From: Anaerolineales bacterium
GTDB lineage: Bacteria > Chloroflexota > Anaerolineae > Anaerolineales > Villigracilaceae
DNA: 25,184 bases
NCBI GenBank assembly: GCA_020847355.1
Contig: JADLCG010000321.1
Span: 1 to 25,184, forward strand
Direction of reading: 5' to 3'
Position numbers and translations under genes: made by a program. Below the pieces are notes generated by a model, which saw only the letters and a list, made by a program, of their open reading frames with translations, made no database searches and was not told the DNA's origin. Below are positions 14,952-22,871 of this stretch, one piece after another. Each line of letters starts with the position of its first letter. Positions within the stretch are counted from its first letter, which is position 1.

Positions 14952-16111
14952 GTCACATTGGTGTTTTAGGAGCGGGACAACTTGGACGAATGCTTGCCTT
15001 AGCGGGATATCCGCTCGGACATCGCTTCCGCTTCTTCGACCCCGCTTCGGACTCACCCTCCAGCCTGCTCGCTGACCATTTGGCATTCGACTACGCTGAT
15101 ACATCCGCTCTTGAAAAGTTTGCGCACGGCTTGGATGTAGTCACCTATGAATTTGAGAACGTGCCAGTGGAAACAGTTCGTTATCTTGAAAAATTCGCTC
15201 CAGTGTACCCGCCAGCGATTGCTTTGGAAAAAGCGCAAGATAGATTTGTTGAGAAGTCTTTTTTTCGAGAGTTGGGGATACCGACGCCGAAATTCACCAT
15301 AAACGGACTTTCTCACGGACTCACGGATGAAAACGGACTTAATAAACAGACTCTGTCACGGATACACGGAGAAAAACGGACGTTGGACGAAGTTGAATTT
15401 CCTGCCGTGTTGAAGACTCGGCGGATGGGGTATGACGGTAAGGGGCAGGCGGTTGTACATTCGGAAGCGGAGTTAATAAGCGGACTCTCTCACGGAAACA
15501 CGGACAAAAACGGACAAGCGGATGGTTTGATTTTGGAGGAGTTTGTTTCTTTTGACCGTGAGTTATCTATTATTGCTGTGAGAAATAAATCTGGGGACGT
15601 GAAATTTTACCCGTTGATTGAAAATCATCATCGTGATGGGATTTTGAGGTTATCGCTTGTAACAGGGAATATTTCTTCAGATTTACAAAAACAGGCGGAA
15701 GGATATGCAACGAAGGTTTTATCCGCTTTGAATTACATCGGCGTGTTGACGATTGAGTTTTTTGAGAAGGATGGTCGCTTGCTGGCAAATGAAATGGCGC
15801 CGCGAGTTCACAACAGCGGGCATTGGACGATTGAGGGTAGCGCCACGTCGCAGTTTGAGAATCAGGTTCGGGCGGCGACAGATGCGCCGCTGGGGAGCAC
15901 GAATCCGCTGGGGGTGTGTGCGATGGTCAATTTGATTGGAAATCTTCCAGACGCGACATCCATCTTGAAGATTGAAGGCGCGCATTTGCATTTGTACGAC
16001 AAAGAACCGAGAGCAAAACGGAAGCTGGGTCACATCACGTTTGTTGAAAAAGATATGGAAACTCTGCAAAAGAAAATTGATTTGGTAAAGGAAGCGTATG
16101 AATTATTTTGA
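14948..16111 (+). CDS. purK: N5-CAIR synthetase (ATP-grasp) with two repeat insertions
   Basis: 387 residues from ATG 14948, overlapping purE by four bases. It carboxylates AIR with ATP and bicarbonate. IGVLGAGQLGRMLALAG is the N-terminal signature; VLKTRRMGYDGKGQAVV, ILEEFVSFDRELSIIAVRN, NEMAPRVHNSGHWTIEG and PLGVCAMVNLIGNLP are ATP-grasp and family motifs. Two stretches differ from the family and match family-A repeats in reverse orientation: residues about 118-145 (GLSHGLTDENGLNKQ...) and 178-192 (GLSHGNTDKNGQA). Both fall between conserved blocks. The end overlaps purF by 14 bases. Confidence 0.93.
   Translation: MSHIGVLGAGQLGRMLALAGYPLGHRFRFFDPASDSPSSLLADHLAFDYADTSALEKFAHGLDVVTYEFENVPVETVRYLEKFAPVYPPAIALEKAQDRFVEKSFFRELGIPTPKFTINGLSHGLTDENGLNKQTLSRIHGEKRTLDEVEFPAVLKTRRMGYDGKGQAVVHSEAELISGLSHGNTDKNGQADGLILEEFVSFDRELSIIAVRNKSGDVKFYPLIENHHRDGILRLSLVTGNISSDLQKQAEGYATKVLSALNYIGVLTIEFFEKDGRLLANEMAPRVHNSGHWTIEGSATSQFENQVRAATDAPLGSTNPLGVCAMVNLIGNLPDATSILKIEGAHLHLYDKEPRAKRKLGHITFVEKDMETLQKKIDLVKEAYELF
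15301..15383 (-). repeat. In-frame family-A units (reverse) inside purK, insert 1
   Basis: AAACGGACTTTCTCACGGAC, then a second unit CAGACTCTGTCACGGATACA starting 43 bp later, then AAACGGAC. It encodes NGLSHGLTDENGLNKQ and LSRIHGEKRT between GIPTPKFTI and EFPAVLKTRRMGYDGKG. Confidence 0.85.
15479..15519 (-). repeat. In-frame family-A unit (reverse) inside purK, insert 2
   Basis: CGGACTCTCTCACGGAAACA then CGGACAAAAACGGACAAG, a single diverged unit encoding GLSHGNTDKNGQA just before the conserved LILEEFVSFDREL. Confidence 0.8.
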
Positions 16112-17579
16112 CGAATCGCCAAAAGAAGAATGCGGCGTAATTGGAATCTTTGCGCCGAATGAAGATGTGGCGCGCATGACGTTTTTTGGTTTGTACGCTT
16201 TGCAACATCGCGGACAGGAAGCGGCGGGCATGGCGGTTGCGGATGGTCAGGTCATCACGATGCACAAAGGCGTTGGCTTGGTTTCGCAAGTTTTTACGCC
16301 AAACGTAATGACCGACTTGAAAGGTCATTACGCGATTGGACACACGCGCTATTCGACAACAGGCTCGTCGCTATTGCGCAACGCTCAACCTTTTATGATT
16401 GAAACCATGCACGGTCCGCTGGCATTGGCGCATAACGGGAACTTAATTAATTCAGCGGAATTGCGCAATGAATTAATGGAGCAAGGCGTTGGCTTTTCAT
16501 CAACATCCGACACCGAAGTGATGACCATGATGTTGGCGCGGAACGGCGGCGCGACATGGGAAGAACGGATAAAAACCGCAATGGCAAAATGGATTGGCGC
16601 TTATTCGCTGGTCATTTTGACGCGCGATTGTGTGTATGCGGTGCGCGACCCGTGGGGATTTCGTCCGCTGTGCATTGGCTTGCTACCAAGTGGCGGACAT
16701 GCTGTGGCGTCCGAAACAGGCGCGTTACAAACTTTGGGATGTGAAGCGATCCGCGATGTGAAGCCTGGCGAGGTGGTTTCATTATCGAATAGCGCGTTGA
16801 AAGTAATGCAAGCGCTTCCAACAGTTAAGCCATCGGCGATGTGTGTGTTTGAACATATTTATTTTGCGAGACCCGACCAAACTTGGGATGGAATCAACGT
16901 GCATCATGTGCGCCAGCGATTGGGGGAGGAATTGGCGCGGGAAGTGGTGAACGGATGGGAAGCGGATAAGCGGATGGAGGTAGTGGATGGGGAAACGGAG
17001 AAACGGATAGCGGATGGGTTTGCGGATGTGGTGATTCCTGTGCCTGATTCTTCTGTGCCTGCGGCGATTGGGTTTTCACATGTGAGTGGAATTCCCTATA
17101 ACGATGGGTTTATTAAGAATAGATATGTGGGTAGAACATTTATTGAGCCGACGGATTCATTGCGTAAGCGCGGTGTGGCGTTGAAGTTCAATGTCATTAA
17201 TGAAAACGTGCGCGGTAAGCGGGTTGTAATGATTGACGATAGCATTGTGCGCGGAAATACAACGGGTCCTCTCATTAAACTACTAAAAAACGCTGGCGCG
17301 AAAGAAGTGCATGTGGCGATTACTTGTCCGCCAATTGCGCATCCTTGTTTTATGGGCGTGGACATGGGCAAATACGAAGATTTAATTGCGCACAAAAGAA
17401 CCGTGGATGAAATTCGAGAGTTTGTGGGAGCGGATAGTTTGTATTATTTATCCGTAGATGGCATGATGAAAGCCCTTCAACGGAAAGACGGGTTTTGTCA
17501 GGCATGTTTTACGGGGCAGTATCCAATTCCAGTAGACGCGAAGTCAGCCAAGACGGGGTTTGAGAGGGCGACGAAGTAA
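16098..17579 (+). CDS. purF: Amidophosphoribosyltransferase, Fe-S type
   Basis: 493 residues from ATG 16098, which lies inside the end of purK with AAAGGAAG upstream. It is the committed step: PRPP plus glutamine to phosphoribosylamine. An 11-residue propeptide precedes the catalytic Cys12 (SPKEECGVIGIFA). GHTRYSTTGSS and LAHNGNLIN are glutaminase motifs; VVMIDDSIVRGNTT is the PRPP loop. Four cysteines typical of the Bacillus-type 4Fe-4S enzyme are visible: SAMCVFEHIYF, IAHPCFMGVDM, and the pair in FCQACFTG. Residues about 284-310 (GWEADKRMEVVDGETEKR...) are extra and encoded by A'-type repeat sequence, between ELAREVV and the conserved VIPVPDSSVPAAIGF. Confidence 0.94.
   Translation: MNYFDESPKEECGVIGIFAPNEDVARMTFFGLYALQHRGQEAAGMAVADGQVITMHKGVGLVSQVFTPNVMTDLKGHYAIGHTRYSTTGSSLLRNAQPFMIETMHGPLALAHNGNLINSAELRNELMEQGVGFSSTSDTEVMTMMLARNGGATWEERIKTAMAKWIGAYSLVILTRDCVYAVRDPWGFRPLCIGLLPSGGHAVASETGALQTLGCEAIRDVKPGEVVSLSNSALKVMQALPTVKPSAMCVFEHIYFARPDQTWDGINVHHVRQRLGEELAREVVNGWEADKRMEVVDGETEKRIADGFADVVIPVPDSSVPAAIGFSHVSGIPYNDGFIKNRYVGRTFIEPTDSLRKRGVALKFNVINENVRGKRVVMIDDSIVRGNTTGPLIKLLKNAGAKEVHVAITCPPIAHPCFMGVDMGKYEDLIAHKRTVDEIREFVGADSLYYLSVDGMMKALQRKDGFCQACFTGQYPIPVDAKSAKTGFERATK
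16949..17027 (-). repeat. In-frame A' repeat inside purF
   Basis: AACGGATGGGAAGCGGATAA followed by several more CGGAT words. The first 27 bases recur in the purF-purD gap (17584-17610) with one mismatch, and a complementary form is in purL (10182-10210). Confidence 0.85.
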
Positions 17580-17580
17580 G

Positions 17581-17626
17581 GGTAACGGATGGGAAGCGGA
17601 TAAACGGATGTAAAGAACGGATGAGA
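17581..17626 (-). repeat. A' repeat in the purF-purD gap
   Basis: AACGGATGGGAAGCGGATAA, ACGGATG, AACGGATGAG: the same words as the insert inside purF. They make up nearly the whole 60-bp gap between purF and purD. Confidence 0.85.
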
Positions 17627-17639
17627 TGAGGCAGAAGGT

Positions 17640-18902
17640 ATGAATATATTAATCATTGGCTCTGGCGGACGGGAACATGCGTTGGCGTGGAAGGTTGCTC
17701 AATCACCACGATTGAGCAAGTTATATATCGCGACTGGAAATGCGGGCACAAGAGTGTGTGGCGAAAATATCTCCATAGATATTAGCAACCATTCATCCGT
17801 TGTAAATTTGTGCAAAGAAAAGCGGATTGACTTAGTGATTGTGGGTCCAGAAATCCCTCTGGCGGACGGCTTGGTGGACTCGCTATCAGATGCAAACATC
17901 CGTTGTTTTGGACCGAACCGAGCCGCGGCGGAGATTGAAGCCTCTAAAGTTTTTTCGAAAAAATTTATGGCGCGGAATCAAATCCCAACGGCGCGGTACG
18001 CTTCGTTTTCAAGTTTTGAAGAAGCAGTTAAATATTTGCGGACGATTGATTACCCAATTGTCATCAAGGTATCAGGATTGGCGGCGGGCAAAGGGGTGAT
18101 ATTGCCAGATACGGATGATGAAGCCGAAGCGACACTCAAGTCCATTTTGAACGATAAAGCTTTTGGGAATGCAGGCAATGAAGTTGTCATTGAAGAACGG
18201 ATAAGCGGGCAAGAAGTTTCGTTAATGGTTTTTTCGGATGGAACAAATTGCGTGCCAATGGTTGCCGCTCAAGACCACAAACGCTTGTTGGACAACGATG
18301 AAGGTCCGAACACAGGCGGCATGGGGGCTTACGCGCCTGCGCCCATATTTACAAAAGATTTGCTGAATGAAGCGCTTGAAAATGTATTGCAACCAACCAT
18401 TGATGGAATGCGAAACGAGGGCAGGAAATTTATTGGCGTATTGTACGCTGGGCTAATGCTCACAAAAAACGGCATCCGCGTATTGGAATTTAATTGTCGC
18501 TTCGGCGACCCAGAAACTCAAGTTGTGCTTCCATTACTGGATACGGATTTGCTTGATATTGCAGACGCTTGTATTGATGGAAAATTGAAAGACATTGAAA
18601 TCAAATGGAAAAACGAAGCGGCGGTTTGTGTAGTATTGGCAAGCAAAGGCTACCCCGAAAAAGTTGAAAGCGGAAAAGTTGTAACCTTTGCAGAGTTATC
18701 GGACAATACAATTTGTTTCCATGCAGGGACAAAAACGGATGACAATGAAGAAATTGTCACTTCTGGCGGGCGCGTGTTTGGATTGACGGCTTGGGCAAAT
18801 AGTATTCACAATGCTGTGGAAAAAGTTTATTCTAATATTGATAAAGTTTCATTTGAAGGCGTACAATATCGAAGGGATATTGCGCGAAAAGCCTTGCCAT
18901 AA
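17640..18902 (+). CDS. purD: Glycinamide ribonucleotide synthetase
   Basis: 420 residues from ATG 17640 with AGAAGG directly upstream. It joins phosphoribosylamine and glycine with ATP. Family motifs: IIGSGGREHALAWK at the start, VIVGPEIPLADGLVDSL, VIKVSGLAAGKGVILP, VPMVAAQDHKRLLDNDEGP, NTGGMGAYAPAP and VLEFNCRFGDPETQVVLP. Length is normal and no insertion was seen. Its TAA (18900-18902) shares two bases with the first AAACGGAC of the repeat array that follows. Confidence 0.95.
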   Translation: MNILIIGSGGREHALAWKVAQSPRLSKLYIATGNAGTRVCGENISIDISNHSSVVNLCKEKRIDLVIVGPEIPLADGLVDSLSDANIRCFGPNRAAAEIEASKVFSKKFMARNQIPTARYASFSSFEEAVKYLRTIDYPIVIKVSGLAAGKGVILPDTDDEAEATLKSILNDKAFGNAGNEVVIEERISGQEVSLMVFSDGTNCVPMVAAQDHKRLLDNDEGPNTGGMGAYAPAPIFTKDLLNEALENVLQPTIDGMRNEGRKFIGVLYAGLMLTKNGIRVLEFNCRFGDPETQVVLPLLDTDLLDIADACIDGKLKDIEIKWKNEAAVCVVLASKGYPEKVESGKVVTFAELSDNTICFHAGTKTDDNEEIVTSGGRVFGLTAWANSIHNAVEKVYSNIDKVSFEGVQYRRDIARKALP

Positions 18903-19080
18903 ACGGACTCTGTCACGGACACACGGAATAAAACGGACTTCGGCAAGCGGGCTCTGTCACGGACACACGAAATAAAACAGGCTTTGGCAAGCGGGCTCTA
19001 TCACGAATACACGGAATAAAACGGACTTTGGCAAACAGACTTTATCGCAGACTCACGAATTAGAAACGGACTTGATTATG
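18903..19080 (-). repeat. Tandem family-A array, reverse orientation, upstream of the nuclease-purM fusion
   Basis: Four tandem units of exactly 44 bp begin at 18904, 18948, 18992 and 19036 (CGGACTCTGTCACGGACACA and variants). They start at the purD stop codon, and the last unit ends at the ATG (19078-19080) of the next ORF. Similarity falls toward the right; unit 4 is the most diverged. Confidence 0.93.
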
Positions 19081-20700
19081 ATAAAAGAAAAAACTGGCTT
19101 AGTAAAAACTCCCTTGGATGATTTGACTTATAAAGTCAATGGTCTTGCAATGCAAGTGATGCGAGAATTGCGCTCAGGACACAAGGAAGAATTTTATCAA
19201 CGCCGATTGGTTGAGTTATGTCTCAAGGCAGGGTTGAAAGCAGAAATGGAGAAGCGTGTTGAGGTTTGGATTAATGAATCTCTCGTTGGCTATCTTTATC
19301 TTGACGTATGGATTGAAGACTCTCTTGTGGCTGAATGTAAAGCTTTAAGTCACGATTTAACAAACCATGAATTACATCAAGTTTTGGTTTATCTTGCCGC
19401 GACAGGAAGTCCAGTAGGGATGTTATACAACTTCGGAAAATCAACATTAGAATTTAAAAGAGTTCTTAGACCTGTGAGTATGCAAGACTGGCAAAAATAT
19501 TTATATCGTGTTATTTGGACACCGCCAGGCGTAACACTTCCTCCCGAAGATTCACTTTCTCCCAGTACTCCAATCCGTTTTTCAGTCATCAGCGATTTTT
19601 CTAACCAGCCCGCTGTCATTCCATCCGTTTCTATCCGTGATTCCGCAACAGAGTCCGTTGATAAGTCCGCTCCAGTTCGTGATTCCGCGACAGAGTCCGC
19701 TTATAGTTCTTCAGGCGTAGACATTGACGCAGGCAACCGCGCCGTTGACTTGATGAAGGATGCCGTCAAATCAACATACAACGCTTCTGTCTTAGCGGGA
19801 ATTGGTTCTTTCGGCGGATTATTTGACGCTTCACTCTTGAAAGAAATGAAATCGCCTGTATTAGTCGCTTCAACGGATGGCGTTGGCACAAAAGTTAAAC
19901 TCGCCGCATCCGTTGGAAGGTATCGCGGTATCGGGCATGACATTGTCAATCACTGTATCAATGATATTCTGGTACAAGGCGCAAAACCCTTGTTCTTCAT
20001 GGATTATTTTGCAACATCAAAATTAAATCCCGAACAAACTGCGGAAGTGGTCACTGGCATTGCCGAAGCTTGCAAAGAATCGGGAGTGGCATTGCTCGGT
20101 GGCGAAACTGCCGAAATGCCTGGCGTGTATCAGCCAAACGAATTTGACGTTGCAGGAACAATCGTCGGCGTGTTGGAAAGAAGCGAAATTCTTCCAAGAA
20201 AAAACATCCAAGCAGGTGATATCTTAATCGGAATCAAATCTAGTGGACCGCATACCAACGGATATTCACTCATTCGTAAAATCTTTGCCAACATTTCGCT
20301 AGATACAGTTTTGCCAGAAACCAACTTAACGCTTGCAGATATGTTACTGACGCCCCATCGTTCCTATTATTCAATTCTTCAATCCGTACTTTCTGAAATC
20401 AAAGGACTGGCTCACATCACTGGCGGCGGATTCATCGAAAACATTCCGCGCGTTTTACCAGAATATCTTGATGCCAACATTCAACTTGGCTCATGGGAAA
20501 TGCCTTCATTATGGAATTTCATTCAACAAACAGGCGAGATTGACACAAACGAGATGTATCGCGTCTTCAACATGGGAATCGGCATGATTATCATTACAGA
20601 TAAAACATCCGCCTCCAAAATTCAAAACCAAATCCCCGAAAAAACTTTTGTCATTGGCGAGTTAGTTCAAGGCGTAAAGAAAGTAAATCTAACAACTTGA
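19078..20700 (+). CDS. purM: GxxExxY (PDDEXK-type) protein fused to AIR synthetase PurM
   Basis: 540 residues from ATG 19078; a TTG lies at 19072. Residues 1-140 form a GxxExxY-family domain: GHKEEFY (the name motif) followed by a PDDEXK-like core LYLDVWIEDSLVAECKAL, keeping Asp and E-x-K. A variable stretch, then two family-A units (about residues 183-209, SVSIRDSATESVDK), form a linker. PurM starts near residue 213 (GVDIDAGNRAVDLMKDAV) and runs about 330 residues, the normal size, with SPVLVASTDGVGTKVKLA, LLGGETAEMPGVY, SSGPHTNGYSLIRKIF and HITGGGFIENIPRVLP. PurM makes AIR from FGAM with ATP. The nearest in-frame ATG/GTG/TTG upstream of the PurM domain is the ATG at 19480, so PurM appears to depend on the fused frame. 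The nuclease-like domain is not a purine enzyme. Confidence 0.9.
   Translation: MIKEKTGLVKTPLDDLTYKVNGLAMQVMRELRSGHKEEFYQRRLVELCLKAGLKAEMEKRVEVWINESLVGYLYLDVWIEDSLVAECKALSHDLTNHELHQVLVYLAATGSPVGMLYNFGKSTLEFKRVLRPVSMQDWQKYLYRVIWTPPGVTLPPEDSLSPSTPIRFSVISDFSNQPAVIPSVSIRDSATESVDKSAPVRDSATESAYSSSGVDIDAGNRAVDLMKDAVKSTYNASVLAGIGSFGGLFDASLLKEMKSPVLVASTDGVGTKVKLAASVGRYRGIGHDIVNHCINDILVQGAKPLFFMDYFATSKLNPEQTAEVVTGIAEACKESGVALLGGETAEMPGVYQPNEFDVAGTIVGVLERSEILPRKNIQAGDILIGIKSSGPHTNGYSLIRKIFANISLDTVLPETNLTLADMLLTPHRSYYSILQSVLSEIKGLAHITGGGFIENIPRVLPEYLDANIQLGSWEMPSLWNFIQQTGEIDTNEMYRVFNMGIGMIIITDKTSASKIQNQIPEKTFVIGELVQGVKKVNLTT
19624..19707 (+). repeat. Family-A units forming the linker of the PurM fusion
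   Basis: Two units 42 bp apart encode SVSIRDSATESVDK and SAPVRDSATESAYS. They run directly into the natural PurM N-terminus (AYSSSGVDIDAGN). Orientation is opposite to the array at 18903-19080 on the other side of the GxxExxY domain. Confidence 0.9.
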
Positions 20701-20846
20701 AAATCCGTTTTATCCGTGAGTCCGCGATAAAGTCCGTTTACCAAGTCCGTTTCCAATCCGTGAATCCGTGACAGAGTCCGTTTACCAAATCCGTTTCCAA
20801 TCCGTGAGTCCGTGACAGAGTCCGTTTACCAAAGTCCGTTACCAAG
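20701..20846 (+). repeat. Tandem family-A array, purM to AICAR transformylase gap
   Basis: Units begin at 20704, 20746, 20790 and 20835, with spacings of 42, 44 and 45 bp (TCCGTTTCCAATCCGTGAGT ... AGTCCGTTTACCAA). The array starts right after the purM TGA and its last partial unit supplies AAGG, the ribosome-binding site of the next gene. Confidence 0.93.
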
Positions 20847-20856
20847 GAATTACCCC

Positions 20857-22035
20857 ATGCCCTCCTCCCTCCCCCTCCGCTACGGAGCCAACCCACAGCA
20901 AGCCCCAGCGCGCGTCTTCATGCCATCCGATATTGATTTGCCCATATCCGTACTCAATGGCTCGCCAGGCTATATCAATCTGTTAGATGCATTGAATTCA
21001 TGGCAACTCGTTCGTGAATTAAAGCAAGCGCTCAACTTACCCGCCGCCGCTTCGTTCAAACATGTCAGCCCTGCGGGTGTCGCTGTCGCGAATCCGTTAT
21101 CCGATGTTTTGAAGAAAGCATATTTTGTTGATGACCTCGAACTTTCTCCGCTAGCCACAGCCTACGCGCGTGCGCGCGGCGCAGACCGTTTATGTTCGTT
21201 CGGAGATTTCATTGCCTTATCCGACACTGTTGATGTTTCCACTGCAAAATTAATCGCGCGTGAAGTTTCCGATGGCGTGATTGCGCCCGCTTACGAAAAC
21301 GATGCCTTAGAGATTCTCAAAGCCAAGAAAAACGGCAAGTACGCAATCGTGCAAATTGACCCATCTTATGAACCGCCCTCAAATCAAGAAGTGCGCGAAG
21401 TCTTTGGCATCCGCTTCGAGCAACATCGCCACGACCGCCTTGTTACGCCGAATGATTTTACAAACATCGTCACCACAAAAAAAGATTTACCCGCATCCGC
21501 AATTCGAGATTTAACCATTGCATGGGTTACGCTCAAATACACTCAATCCAATTCTGTTTGTTTTGTCACGGATGGTCAAGCCATCGGCGTTGGCGCGGGT
21601 CAGCAATCGCGCGTGCATTGCGTGCGCCTCGCTGGTCAAAAAGCGGATTTGTGGTGGCTTCGTCAGCATCCCGCCGTTTTGGTTTTGCCTTTCAAAACAA
21701 ATATCAAACGCCCAGACCGCGATAACGCCATTGACCAATTTTTACGCGACGATATAACTGATAACGAAAAAGCAGATTGGACGAACATCTTCGTTCACAC
21801 GCCCCGACAGCTAACTCCGTCCGAAAAACTTGAGTGGCTCTCCCAGCTTGACTCTACTACTCTCGGCTCCGACGCCTTCTTCCCCTTCCGCGACTCAATT
21901 GACCGCGCATCCGCAAGTGGCGTGAAATACGTTTTACAACCAGGCGGCTCAAACCGCGACGAATCCGTCATCCAAGCCGCCAATGAATACGGCATGACGA
22001 TGATCTTCTCTGGCGTAAGATTGTTCCATCACTAA
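20857..22035 (+). CDS. purH: AICAR transformylase as a separate gene, eukaryote-like type
   Basis: 392 residues from ATG 20857 with AAGGA eight bases upstream; the frame extends upstream only through repeat sequence. It transfers a formyl group from 10-formyl-THF to AICAR. It lacks the IMP cyclohydrolase half, which is a separate gene at 22872. SFKHVSPAGVAVANPL contains the catalytic Lys68-His69. AYARARGADRLCSFGDFIA, AREVSDGVIAP, KYTQSNSVCFVTDGQAIG, GAGQQSRVHCVRLAGQKAD, SDAFFPFRD and the terminal GVRLFHH resemble human ATIC as I remember it more than the usual E. coli or Bacillus PurH. Likely translated with purN, which starts two bases after its stop. Confidence 0.92.
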   Translation: MPSSLPLRYGANPQQAPARVFMPSDIDLPISVLNGSPGYINLLDALNSWQLVRELKQALNLPAAASFKHVSPAGVAVANPLSDVLKKAYFVDDLELSPLATAYARARGADRLCSFGDFIALSDTVDVSTAKLIAREVSDGVIAPAYENDALEILKAKKNGKYAIVQIDPSYEPPSNQEVREVFGIRFEQHRHDRLVTPNDFTNIVTTKKDLPASAIRDLTIAWVTLKYTQSNSVCFVTDGQAIGVGAGQQSRVHCVRLAGQKADLWWLRQHPAVLVLPFKTNIKRPDRDNAIDQFLRDDITDNEKADWTNIFVHTPRQLTPSEKLEWLSQLDSTTLGSDAFFPFRDSIDRASASGVKYVLQPGGSNRDESVIQAANEYGMTMIFSGVRLFHH

Positions 22036-22037
22036 TT

Positions 22038-22640
22038 ATGACTTCTCGCCTCGTCGTCCTCATCTCTGGAAACGGATCAAATTTACAAGCGATTCTCGAT
22101 GCTTGTAAATTTGAAGAATTTCCCGCATCCGTTGTATCCGTTATCTCCAATAAAGCAGATGCTTATGGGCTAATCCGCGCAAAAAATACAAACGTAGAGG
22201 CAATTCATTTTCCAAAACAACAAGATGAATCTCGCCAAGAATATGACGCCCGCTTGGCGCAACTCGTCGCCGCAAAGCAACCTGATTACATCATCCTCGC
22301 AGGCTGGATGCGAATCTTGACTTCATCATTCATCAACTGCTTTCCCAACAAAATAATCAATCTTCACCCCGCTCTGCCGAATACATTTCCAGGAACCCAC
22401 GCCATCGAACGCGCCTACGAAGCCTATCAAAAAGGAGAAATAAATCACACAGGCGTCATGGTTCACCTCGTCCCCGACGAAGGCATTGACGACGGACCTC
22501 TGCTCGCCAAACAAGAAATCAATTTTATTCCAAACGAATCGCTTGCAGAGTTTGAAGCTCGCGTTCACCAAACAGAACATTACCTTCTGATTGAAACCCT
22601 CAAAAATCTACTCACCAACAAAATCCGTTTCATTCCGTGA
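22038..22640 (+). CDS. purN: GAR transformylase (formyl-THF dependent)
   Basis: 200 residues from ATG 22038, two bases after the previous stop. It transfers a formyl group from 10-formyl-THF to GAR. VLISGNGSNLQAILDACK is the N-terminal signature; catalytic Asn/His/Asp lie in INLHPALPNTFPG and VPDEGIDDGPLLAK. The last residues, NKIRFIP, and the TGA are encoded by the first family-A unit of the array that follows (AAAATCCGTTTCATTCCGTGA), so the repeat replaced the original end of the gene. PurM, PurN and the transformylase are neighbours, as in many purine operons. Confidence 0.94.
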   Translation: MTSRLVVLISGNGSNLQAILDACKFEEFPASVVSVISNKADAYGLIRAKNTNVEAIHFPKQQDESRQEYDARLAQLVAAKQPDYIILAGWMRILTSSFINCFPNKIINLHPALPNTFPGTHAIERAYEAYQKGEINHTGVMVHLVPDEGIDDGPLLAKQEINFIPNESLAEFEARVHQTEHYLLIETLKNLLTNKIRFIP

Positions 22641-22852
22641 GTCCGTGATAAAGTCCGTTTACAAAATCCGTTTTCATCCGTGTATCCGTTACAAAGTCCG
22701 TTTACAAAAAATCCGTTTCATTCCGTGAATCCGTTACAAAGTCCGTTTACAAAAAATCCGTTTCATTCCGTGAATCCGTGACTGAGTCCGCTTACCAAAA
22801 TCCGCTTTATTCCGTGAGTCCGTGAAAGAGTCCGTTTACAAAAATCCGTTAC
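22622..22852 (+). repeat. Longest tandem family-A array, purN to IMP cyclohydrolase gap
   Basis: Units begin at 22624, 22667, 22712, 22757, 22801 and 22845 (last one partial), with spacings of 43, 45, 45, 44 and 44 bp. It overlaps the end of purN and fills the gap up to the ribosome-binding site AAAAAGGA of the next gene. Units 3 and 4 are nearly identical, which suggests recent duplication. Confidence 0.94.
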
Positions 22853-22871
22853 CCAAAAAGGAACTTACCTC

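Noticed and set aside
22092..22150. ATCCGTTGTATCCGTTATC inside purN as another family-A insertion
   Set aside because: The encoded PASVVSVISNK fits the normal PurN strand, so the TCCGT words are probably chance codon use.
22622..22852. Tandem 43-45-bp repeats considered as a CRISPR array
   Set aside because: There are no unique spacers; units are directly joined, diverged, and also occur inside genes. No cas genes are present.
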